Origin: Methylococcaceae bacterium
Lineage (GTDB): Bacteria; Pseudomonadota; Gammaproteobacteria; Methylococcales; Methylomonadaceae
Reading direction: 5' to 3'
Assembly (NCBI GenBank): GCA_947506075.1
Contig: CANNNN010000012.1
Location: 1-17,323 of the forward strand
Length of the DNA: 17,323 nt
The notes under the pieces are model-generated. The model did no database searches and was not told the DNA's origin. It saw nothing but the letters and a program-made list of their open reading frames with translations. Made by a program: the position numbers and the translations under genes. Every line of letters starts with the position of its first letter. Position 1 is the first letter of the stretch. This document shows, one piece after another, positions 5,826 to 13,227 of the stretch.

Positions 5826-8597
5826 ATGACGTCAATGCTTTTTCCAGAAACTGGCTTTGGTCGTATCTCGGTGCGGCCGGAAGAAGTTTTATTGCTTTGT
5901 TACTATGACCCCAAAGGAGTTTCAACCGTTCCTGAAACAGTGGCTTACCTTCAAGTTAAGTCTCAGTTCTCAGTTTCAGTGTTGAACTTATTCGAGCATC
6001 GTCAGTCCTTGGATGGGCTTGAATTGTCACCCGAACTAAATCTCAATAAGTTTGCCGCCGTCGTTATTCATAATACCGTATCGTATAACGTTGATAACCT
6101 GCGCTCGCTTGATCGATTGTTGCCTACTCGCCTCGCTCAATTCAATGGCGTAAAAATATTACTGAAACAGGATGAAAACTACCGATTTAAAGAAATGGCT
6201 CGTTACATCGGGGAAGTCGGCTTTGACGTAATCTTTACCTGCCTGCCTAGCGACGCAGTGGACAAAATATATCCGGTTGAGCTTGTTGGTGAACCCCGAT
6301 TTGTCCGCATGTTGACAGGCTATGTAACCCCTTCATTACGTTCAATTTCAGCTTCATCCAGTAAACGTCCGATTGACATCGGTTACCGCGGATCTATTCA
6401 GCCCTTGTCTTTCGGTAGATTGGCATTTGAAAAAAGAAAAATCGGGGATGATGTTGAATCCCTGTTGTCAGGGAAGAATATATCCTTGGACATCTCAAGC
6501 CGCTGGGAGGATCGTATTGGCGGAGCAGGATGGTTTAAATTCTTAGCATCGTGCAAAGCAACATTGGGAGCTGAATCTGGCGCCAGCGTTTTTGATCTTG
6601 ATGGTGATCTGGATTCCCGTTGTCGTCTTGCAGAGGAGGAACTGGGGGCGTTCAGGGATGATCATGATTACGCGGAGTCCTATTTAAGCTATCTAAAGGA
6701 TCTTGAGGGTAATGTTTATTATAATCAACTTTCTCCGAGACACTTTGAGGCGATTGCTACACAAACTTTGCAATTGCTTTATCCGGGAACTTACTCGGGG
6801 ATTCTTCAGCCGGAAAAACATTATTTTTCTTTGAATAGAGATTACTCTAATTTACAAGAGGGGCTAGAACTACTCTTAGATGAGCCGAAAAGAAAAGAAG
6901 TTGTAACTCGGGCTTATGAAGAGATATTGCTGAATGAGACATACTGGATAGAAACATTTGTACAAAATGTAGATGAAGAAATAGCGGTAGCCCTTGAGAA
7001 AAAAGGCATTAGCGTTCAACCGTCATATAAATCAAGCAGCGCGGCGATAAATGTACTGCTGATTGCAGCGCATGAGCCTCGAATCGACCCCCGCTTGGAC
7101 TGGATTGCGAGTCACGCAACTTCGCCATTAAGAATACACCAGTGCGGCATTCTTTTACCAGATAAGGAAATTGTAATTAGGGAAACCATGTCAAATGGCG
7201 CAATGTATCAGGCAACACCACGCTTGTCTTATAAGCGGGGAATGTGGCTTAAGTGGCTGCGCATGGTAAGTGGAGATCCGGCTGGTGTTGCTGCGGTGCA
7301 GGAAATATTGTTCCTGGAGCAGGCATTAGGGTTACCTGAGCTTGAATTTGCAGAATTATTTGCGGCCCCTGCTGGCTGTGAACGCCTGTCCCAATTTAGG
7401 TGGTATGTCCGATATTTTCTCGATACCACCGCAAGTTTACTAAGCGAATGTTTTGCAATGCGCGGAGTTCATGCGGTAATTGCAACTGACTTGGATACTT
7501 TGCTGCCTGCTTTGGTGCTTAAAGCGGTGTTTAAAGTTCCTGTTTTTTATGATGCACATGAGTATTGGGCCGAGTCCGATGTGAACTCATTTGAATTCGA
7601 GAATAATTACTGGATTGCATTGGAAAAACGATTGGTAGGATATGCGGATCATCGGCAGATCGTTTCTCCTGGATTAGCTAAAATGCTAGGCGAACAATAT
7701 CATTGTTCGTTTGACTGCCTGCCAAACTGTGAGCCTCTAGTATCAAATCGAATTTTTGCAGATAAACTTCCTGAATCAGCAGATGAACTCAGGAGATGCA
7801 CTTTTGTTTTTCAAGGGGGATTTAGTCAGGGAAGAGGTCTTGATCTTCTAATTAATGCTTGGGTGAATACCTCCGAGCGGGCAATCTTATTGTTACGAGG
7901 TCGTGATACTGAATACAAGGCGGAAATGATTAAACTCGCCGAAAAAACCGGCCTGCTTGGATCGCGAATATTTTTCCCTGAGCCAGTGGATGAGACGGAC
8001 ATGATTCGTTCGGCATCTAAATCAGATGTAGGGATAGCGCCATATCCACCCATTAACAATCTTTATGCAAATTGTTCCCCTAATAAGCTTTCGCAATACA
8101 TGGCAGCTGGAATTCCTATACTTGCGAATGATACAAATTTTGTACGTGACGTGATCACTGAGGGTCAATGTGGTATTGTCGTTGACTTTTCTCGCGTTGC
8201 AGACTTGGTATCAGCCGTCAATAGGCTAAGTTTGGATACAGAATTAAGGAATCAAATGGCGGCATCAGGGTTTGAATATTATTCAAACACATTTAATTGG
8301 CAAAAGGTTAGCGGAAGTTTTTATAGGCTATTGCAAATGACAGCTTCTGAACAGAAAGAGCGCTTCTTCCTTTACCCTTGTAAAAATGAATGTTATTACG
8401 AGCAATCTCAAGACTTGTGTGAAAAAATTCAAGACTTGTTTGTTGTGCCCGTCACGAATGCTTGTCTTTCTGCGATAGAGAATGACTCCGCTTCTAATCG
8501 AGCAGGGATGATAAGACGGTGCCTAAGGCCAATGTGGCTAAAATTGCCGGAGCCTTTTAAGGCTAAGATCCGTTCCGCTATAGTAAAAAGGCTGTAA
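5826..8597 (+). CDS. Double-module glycosyltransferase (CgeB-like module fused to a GT4 module)
   Basis: A 923-residue protein made of two glycosyltransferase-type modules. Module A (about 1-395) starts with EEVLLLCYYDP and carries IDIGYRGSIQPLSFGRLAFE, LASCKATLGAESGASVFDLD and YPGTYSGILQPEKHYFSL, resembling CgeB-like glycosyltransferase-1 proteins. Module B (from about 404, INVLLIAAHEPRIDPRLDW) is a GT4-like enzyme with YDAHEYWAES, FQGGFSQGRGLDLLI and SPNKLSQYMAAGIPILAN, the nucleotide-sugar-binding region. A tail of about 85 residues follows, containing spaced cysteines and ending with a basic stretch (LPEPFKAKIRSAIVKRL) that might touch the membrane. The two genes at 10776-12062 and 12059-13225 match modules A and B in the same order, so this is a fused form of that pair. 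It probably adds two successive sugars, or one module is structural; substrates are unknown. Modules were recognised by motif reading; catalytic residues were not verified. Confidence 0.85.
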   Translation: MTSMLFPETGFGRISVRPEEVLLLCYYDPKGVSTVPETVAYLQVKSQFSVSVLNLFEHRQSLDGLELSPELNLNKFAAVVIHNTVSYNVDNLRSLDRLLPTRLAQFNGVKILLKQDENYRFKEMARYIGEVGFDVIFTCLPSDAVDKIYPVELVGEPRFVRMLTGYVTPSLRSISASSSKRPIDIGYRGSIQPLSFGRLAFEKRKIGDDVESLLSGKNISLDISSRWEDRIGGAGWFKFLASCKATLGAESGASVFDLDGDLDSRCRLAEEELGAFRDDHDYAESYLSYLKDLEGNVYYNQLSPRHFEAIATQTLQLLYPGTYSGILQPEKHYFSLNRDYSNLQEGLELLLDEPKRKEVVTRAYEEILLNETYWIETFVQNVDEEIAVALEKKGISVQPSYKSSSAAINVLLIAAHEPRIDPRLDWIASHATSPLRIHQCGILLPDKEIVIRETMSNGAMYQATPRLSYKRGMWLKWLRMVSGDPAGVAAVQEILFLEQALGLPELEFAELFAAPAGCERLSQFRWYVRYFLDTTASLLSECFAMRGVHAVIATDLDTLLPALVLKAVFKVPVFYDAHEYWAESDVNSFEFENNYWIALEKRLVGYADHRQIVSPGLAKMLGEQYHCSFDCLPNCEPLVSNRIFADKLPESADELRRCTFVFQGGFSQGRGLDLLINAWVNTSERAILLLRGRDTEYKAEMIKLAEKTGLLGSRIFFPEPVDETDMIRSASKSDVGIAPYPPINNLYANCSPNKLSQYMAAGIPILANDTNFVRDVITEGQCGIVVDFSRVADLVSAVNRLSLDTELRNQMAASGFEYYSNTFNWQKVSGSFYRLLQMTASEQKERFFLYPCKNECYYEQSQDLCEKIQDLFVVPVTNACLSAIENDSASNRAGMIRRCLRPMWLKLPEPFKAKIRSAIVKRL

Positions 8598-8805
8598 ACA
8601 ATTTATAGTACTTAGCTAACCATGAGAAATCTTTTGATAAGTTACTAGAGTCAACAAAGCTAAGCCTTTTGAAGATGCGCCATAATTCAAATTGTGGGCA
8701 TCTTGGCGGGAACTTTCCCTGCATAGATGCCTTGATGGTTCTACACCACTGTGTAATGAAACCGCAAGTCGCACAGCACCAATCAGAAATCAGGAGTTTA
8801 AACGG
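8598..8805. other. Intergenic region before asnB-1
   Basis: This is one of the two longest gaps between genes inside the cluster. I see no convincing coding sequence; short frames here are extensions of asnB without a start context. It holds a 7-bp inverted repeat (CTTAGCT at 8611-8617, AGCTAAG at 8658-8664, 40-nt loop) without a T-run. No clear sigma-70 promoter was found. A promoter or an mRNA leader for the downstream genes is possible but unproven. Confidence 0.5.
8792..8796 (+). promoter_or_regulatory. Ribosome binding site of asnB-1
   Basis: AGGAG lies 9 nt before ATG 8806. It fixes the start at the codon that puts cysteine at position 2, which the enzyme chemistry requires. The open frame upstream of it is non-coding extension. 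Confidence 0.8.
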
Positions 8806-10701
8806 ATGTGTGGAATTTTTGGGTTTGTTGCAAGCCAGCCTCGCGCCATCGAATTATCATCAGGTGAGCTTGATACAGGCTTAACACGTATTCGTCATCG
8901 TGGTCCAGATGGAATAGGCAAATGGGTGTCATCAAATGCGCAAGTGGGCTTTGGACATGTTCGCCTTGCCATTATTGATCTCGAAAGTGGTGCTCAACCA
9001 ATGCATAGTGATGATGGTCGTTTCACCATCATCTATAACGGCGAAATCTACAACTACATTGAACTACGGGCGGAACTTGGGGCGGAATCATTTCGCACCC
9101 ACTCCGATACCGAGGTCGTTTTGCGGGCATTTCAGCGCTGGGGAGCGGAATGTGTCAACCGTTTGCGAGGGATGTTTGCCATTGCAATATGGGATGCGGC
9201 TGAACAGAAACTTTTTTTGGCGCGGGATCGGTTCGGAATCAAACCCCTGTATTGGGCCAAGACTTCTGCCGGTCTGTACTTTGCATCCGAGATCAAGGCA
9301 TTGTTACCGTTCCTAGACCAACGCCAAGTGAACGACACCGCCCTTTCAGATTACTTTACCTTTCAGTTTTGCCTAGGCGAAAAAACCATGATGGACGGTG
9401 TCTGGCAACTGCCCGCTGCCCATTTTGCATTGCTCTCACCAGGACAGCAGCCCAAATCACAGCGCTATTGGGAAGTCCACTATGTGGTGGACTATGATCA
9501 TACTGAGAAATGGTTCGCCGAACGTCTGCGAGAATTGCTGAACGACTCTGTGCGCGTCCACCTTAGGGCCGATGTGGAGGTGGGAAGTTATGTCAGCGGC
9601 GGGGTGGATTCGAGCCTGCTAGCAGCTTTGGCGCGTGATGTCAGACCAGACGGCCAATTTAAGGCATTTAATGGGCGCTTTTTGGATGGCCTGGATTTTG
9701 ATGAGTCGCGTTATGCGAAAGCGCTGGCTGATGAGCGGGACATGCAATTGTATGTGACGGACATTTGCGAACAGGATTTTGTTGACCATATCGCTAAAGT
9801 GATCTGGCACCTCGATCAGCCCACTGCGGGCCCCGGGTCGTTCCCGCAGTACATGGTTTCAAAGCAGGTGGGGGAGCATATCAAAGTTGTGCTAGGCGGT
9901 CAGGGGGGCGACGAGATATTTGGCGGTTATGCCCGTTATCTGGTGGCCTATTTTGAGCAGTGTATTAAGGGCGCTATTGAAGGTTCATTGCACAATGGCA
10001 ATTATGTGGTGACTTACGAATCGATCATTCAAAATCTTGAAACATTGCGGCAATACAAACCCATGTTGCGTGAATTCTGGTCGAGTGGCTTGTTTGGTGA
10101 GCGGGATGAGCGTTACTGGCGGTTGGTAAATCGGGCCAATACTTTCGGCGGGATTCTTGCGCCTGAGGCGATCAATCAGGAGGCTACTTTTGAAGAGTTC
10201 AAAAGCATTTTCTGGGGCAGTAATGTGGGTAAGGAGTCCTATTTTGATTCGATGACTCACTTTGATTTTAAGACTCTATTGCCCGCTTTATTGCAGGTTG
10301 AAGATCGCATGAGCATGGCGCATGGTGTGGAGGCCCGTGTGCCCCTGCTTGACCATCCGCTGGTTGAGTTTGCCGCTACAATCCCTGCCGATATCAAGTT
10401 TCGCAATGGTGAATTGAAGCGCTTGCTGAAGACGGTGTTTGCTAACCAGCTTCCTGCCGAGATCCGTGATCGCAAGGACAAAATGGGATTTCCTGTGCCG
10501 TTGAATCTATGGCTCAAGCGTGGTGGGCCTGCGCGTGACATGATCGGTGACATTCTGGGTTCACAACAAGCTCGCTCAAGGTCATACCTAAGTAATGGCT
10601 TATCTATCGATGCTGTTTTGGATTCGCAGAGCACCTATGGTCGTAATCTTTGGGCGTTATTGAGCCTAGAGTTGTGGCACAGACAATTTGTTGATTGCTG
10701 A
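8806..10701 (+). CDS. asnB: AsnB-type glutamine amidotransferase (asparagine synthetase family), first copy
   Basis: A 631-residue class II glutamine amidotransferase joined to an ATP-dependent amide-forming domain. Cys2 (MCGIFGF) is the nucleophile that frees ammonia from glutamine after Met removal. HRGPD (31-35), IYNGEIYNYIELR (77-89) and HSDTEVVLRAF (99-109) complete the glutaminase domain. The synthetase domain has the pyrophosphate-binding loop SGGVDS (264-269), GGQGGDEIFGGY (364-375), and near the C-terminus MSMAHGVEARVPLLDHP and RDRKDKMGFPVP. At 631 residues it is longer than E. coli AsnB (554) and matches the AsnB-like enzymes of polysaccharide loci such as P. aeruginosa WbpS, which amidates a uronic acid. 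Its place among glycosyltransferases argues for sugar amidation rather than asparagine synthesis (inference). It may head its own transcript, given the 208-bp gap before it. Confidence 0.92.
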   Translation: MCGIFGFVASQPRAIELSSGELDTGLTRIRHRGPDGIGKWVSSNAQVGFGHVRLAIIDLESGAQPMHSDDGRFTIIYNGEIYNYIELRAELGAESFRTHSDTEVVLRAFQRWGAECVNRLRGMFAIAIWDAAEQKLFLARDRFGIKPLYWAKTSAGLYFASEIKALLPFLDQRQVNDTALSDYFTFQFCLGEKTMMDGVWQLPAAHFALLSPGQQPKSQRYWEVHYVVDYDHTEKWFAERLRELLNDSVRVHLRADVEVGSYVSGGVDSSLLAALARDVRPDGQFKAFNGRFLDGLDFDESRYAKALADERDMQLYVTDICEQDFVDHIAKVIWHLDQPTAGPGSFPQYMVSKQVGEHIKVVLGGQGGDEIFGGYARYLVAYFEQCIKGAIEGSLHNGNYVVTYESIIQNLETLRQYKPMLREFWSSGLFGERDERYWRLVNRANTFGGILAPEAINQEATFEEFKSIFWGSNVGKESYFDSMTHFDFKTLLPALLQVEDRMSMAHGVEARVPLLDHPLVEFAATIPADIKFRNGELKRLLKTVFANQLPAEIRDRKDKMGFPVPLNLWLKRGGPARDMIGDILGSQQARSRSYLSNGLSIDAVLDSQSTYGRNLWALLSLELWHRQFVDC

Positions 10702-10775
10702 TTCTCTTTTCATGACCATCCTCCAATTTTTATACCTGAAGTTTCTGGGTATTGCTTAAAGATGAAAATTCGTAC

Positions 10776-12062
10776 GTGAAAGAACATTTAAACATCCTTG
10801 TTCTACATAGGATGGGAGACCCCAGGTTCTGGCGTACGGCTGTGCGCGATTTGGAATTCATGCTCCCGACCTATGCACCAGAACACAATTACATCGTACA
10901 TGATAGTAATATGGCTTTGCTGGATTTCGTAAAAGAAATTAAGTTTCATGGCATTATCTTGGGCCCTACCTTTCTCTGTAGCCGTTATCGCCCGGCGGAA
11001 TTCGAGCGGACCTTAAAGGAGTATGACTTTATACGAACGTCAGATGCCTTCAAGATAGCGTTGCCTCAGGATGATTATGACTGTAGTGCCATTCTCGATC
11101 GTTGGATGGTGAGTTGGGATATGGATGTGGTCTATACAGTCTGCCCAGATAAGTGGCCTATTCTTTATCCAAATTATTCGGCAAAAAATAAAATCCAGCT
11201 CGGGTATACGGGTTATGTTTCAGATGCCTGGCTGACGACCTGCCAACATCCCAAGCCGTTTCATTTGCGTTCAATTGACGTGTCCTATCGCGCAAATAGG
11301 CTACCGCCAAACTTTGGGAGGATCGGATATCTTAAGGGGGTAATCGGGGAGCGGTTCATATCAAAGTTCGGCAATGCGGGTTTAAAACTCGATATATCAA
11401 CGAATAAAAATGACCTGATTCCCGGCGATAGCTGGCATGCCTTTCTCGAGAATTCTAAGTTTTGTTTGGTAACCAACAGCGGTAGCAGTTTGCTCGACCC
11501 GGAGGGTGAGATCAGAGCGAGAGTAAATCGTTACCTATCTATCAATCCAAGAGCTTCTTTCGAAGTGATAGAGGAGAGCTGCTTTAAAGGAGAAGATGGA
11601 AAATATATTTTTACTGCAATTTCGCCTCGAAATATTGAGGCAGCTCTGGCCCGGACAGTTCAAATCGGAATCACCGGAAATTACAGCGGCATTCTTCAGG
11701 CGGAAGACCACTTCATACTATTAGAGCCGGATTGTTCAAATGTTTCTGAGGTAGTTTCGATGATGAATGATCACCGAAAGGCGGCTACCATAGCCAAGAA
11801 CTGTAAGGATGCTATATTGGCTGTGGATGATTTGCGCTTTAAAAATCATGTTGCAAAACTGATTCAACAGATAGAGGATGGGGTCACGGTGAAAAAGATA
11901 CACGGATCTGGCGATGAGTCCGTAAAGCAAGTGATTTCGCAATATCGAAATGAGGCCAGCGCATTTTGGAGAAGACGGCGGGTTACCAGCAAACTTCGGG
12001 GTATTGGTGCAAGGCTTGGCGGCCGATATATCAGGGATTTTTTCTTTGAGTCGAAGCTATGA
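10776..12062 (+). CDS. CgeB-like glycosyltransferase, stand-alone homologue of module A
   Basis: A protein of about 428 residues homologous to module A of the gene at 5826-8597. Paired segments include LGYTGYVSDAW with LTGYVTPSL, IDVSYRAN with IDIGYRGS, and NYSGILQAEDHFILLEPDCSN with TYSGILQPEKHYFSLNRDYSN. The C-terminus (SAFWRRRRVTSKLRGIGARL) is strongly basic and may hold the protein at the membrane surface. The start is unsure. GTG 10776 leaves a short lead before the first strand LNILVLHRMGDP; TTG 10752 would add eight residues. Neither has a good Shine-Dalgarno, so translation may be weak or coupled from elsewhere. Its TGA overlaps the next ATG (ATGA, 12059-12062), the gene matching module B, so the two are probably made together and could act as a complex. 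The sugar is unknown, and a glycosyltransferase role rests on family resemblance only. Confidence 0.75.
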   Translation: MKEHLNILVLHRMGDPRFWRTAVRDLEFMLPTYAPEHNYIVHDSNMALLDFVKEIKFHGIILGPTFLCSRYRPAEFERTLKEYDFIRTSDAFKIALPQDDYDCSAILDRWMVSWDMDVVYTVCPDKWPILYPNYSAKNKIQLGYTGYVSDAWLTTCQHPKPFHLRSIDVSYRANRLPPNFGRIGYLKGVIGERFISKFGNAGLKLDISTNKNDLIPGDSWHAFLENSKFCLVTNSGSSLLDPEGEIRARVNRYLSINPRASFEVIEESCFKGEDGKYIFTAISPRNIEAALARTVQIGITGNYSGILQAEDHFILLEPDCSNVSEVVSMMNDHRKAATIAKNCKDAILAVDDLRFKNHVAKLIQQIEDGVTVKKIHGSGDESVKQVISQYRNEASAFWRRRRVTSKLRGIGARLGGRYIRDFFFESKL

Positions 12063-13225
12063 TCGATCCGGGCTATGGCATTGAAAAAAGCCAGATGAGA
12101 ACGTTGCTAGTTATTGCTTTTAGTGTAATCGAAAATGATCCCCGCGTTTTTCGCCAAGTTCAAGTATTGCGGGATCAATATCAAGTAACGGTGATCGGCC
12201 TGGGTGGTTGTCCAATGAGTGGCATAGATTGGATTGCAATCAATACGCCGTCTAGAACCCTGTTGGATAGATTGAAATATATTGTACTATTGGGTCTGCG
12301 GCAGTTTGAAAAGGCTTATTGGAGTAGGGCGCTCCATCTGACCGCGCTGAGTCTTTTGGCTGGGCAGAAGTTCGACTTGGTCTTGGCAAATGATTTGGAA
12401 ACCTTGCCTTTGGCTTTACGGGTTGCAGATAACGTACCGGTGTTGTTGGATGCGCACGAATATGCTCCGCTGGAACACGAGGACAACTTCTTGTGGCGGT
12501 TGGCCGTGCAACCCTATATTAAATATTTGTGCCGAAAATATTTGCCCCAAGCAAAAGGGATGCTGACGGTTTGCGGGGGACTTGCGGCTGAATACACGCG
12601 AGTCTATGGCGTCAAGCCGAAATTGTTGATGAATGCGCCGGTTTACCAAGTCCTTTCCCCTTCGTGCGTGGAGGAAGGCCGGGTTCGGCTCATTCATCAT
12701 GGCGGTGCGGTGCCTGGACGATGCTTGGAATTGATGGTCGAAATGATGGCTTTCATGGATGAACGGTTTACCCTGGATTTCATGTTGATGCCGAGCAATG
12801 CAAGGTATTTGGCGGAATTAAAGCAGCAAGCGGCAAGCAACCCGAAAATCCGTTTTCTTGAGCCAGTGCCGATGCTGGAGATCAGTAGGGCAATTAATCA
12901 TTACGACTTGGGCGTTTATATTTTAAAACCTAATAATTTTAATAATGCCAATGCTTTGCCAAATAAACTATTTGAATTTGTACAGGCTCGCCTTGGGATA
13001 GCAATATGCCCTTCGCCGGAAATGGCGCGATTTGTAGAGCGTTATAAGCTCGGAGTGGTGGCGATAGACTTTACCCCTCAGGCATTGGCGGCACGGCTTA
13101 ATGCCTTGACTATGGCGGATATAGTCAAATTTAAAGGGGCGGCAAACGTTGCTGCACTCGAATTGTGTTTTGAAAAAAATGCAGAAGTGTTGATTGATGA
13201 AATACAAAGGTTGTTAGGTGATTAA
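12059..13225 (+). CDS. GT4-like glycosyltransferase, stand-alone homologue of module B
   Basis: A 388-residue GT-B enzyme. MRTLLVIAFSVIENDPRVFRQ aligns with the start of module B of the double glycosyltransferase. VLANDLETLPLALRVADNVP followed by VLLDAHEYAPLEHED matches VIATDLDTLLPAL and VFYDAHEYWAESD there. The C-terminal half has the loop LIHHGGAVPGRCLELMV and the donor-binding segment NNANALPNKLFEFVQARLGI, with the acidic residue expected in GT4 enzymes. ATG 12059 overlaps the previous stop by 4 bp, which favours it; ATG 12095 (before RTLLVIAF) is an alternative that would trim 12 residues and fit the family start better. The stop lies 2 bases before asnB-2. Its order after the module-A gene mirrors the fused protein, so the pair probably carries out the analogous step. 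Donor and acceptor are unknown. Confidence 0.87.
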   Translation: MIDPGYGIEKSQMRTLLVIAFSVIENDPRVFRQVQVLRDQYQVTVIGLGGCPMSGIDWIAINTPSRTLLDRLKYIVLLGLRQFEKAYWSRALHLTALSLLAGQKFDLVLANDLETLPLALRVADNVPVLLDAHEYAPLEHEDNFLWRLAVQPYIKYLCRKYLPQAKGMLTVCGGLAAEYTRVYGVKPKLLMNAPVYQVLSPSCVEEGRVRLIHHGGAVPGRCLELMVEMMAFMDERFTLDFMLMPSNARYLAELKQQAASNPKIRFLEPVPMLEISRAINHYDLGVYILKPNNFNNANALPNKLFEFVQARLGIAICPSPEMARFVERYKLGVVAIDFTPQALAARLNALTMADIVKFKGAANVAALELCFEKNAEVLIDEIQRLLGD

Positions 13226-13227
13226 TT

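Noticed and set aside
8692..8805. N-terminal extension of asnB-1
   Set aside because: Class II amidotransferases need cysteine at position 2 after Met removal, which fixes the start at 8806 with its AGGAG site.
8669..8884. Small plus-strand gene before asnB-1
   Set aside because: It overlaps the asnB start in another frame, has no ribosome binding site and no recognisable protein features.
10712..10759. 15-residue open frame between asnB-1 and the module-A gene
   Set aside because: It is too short, has no ribosome binding site and no sign of being coding.
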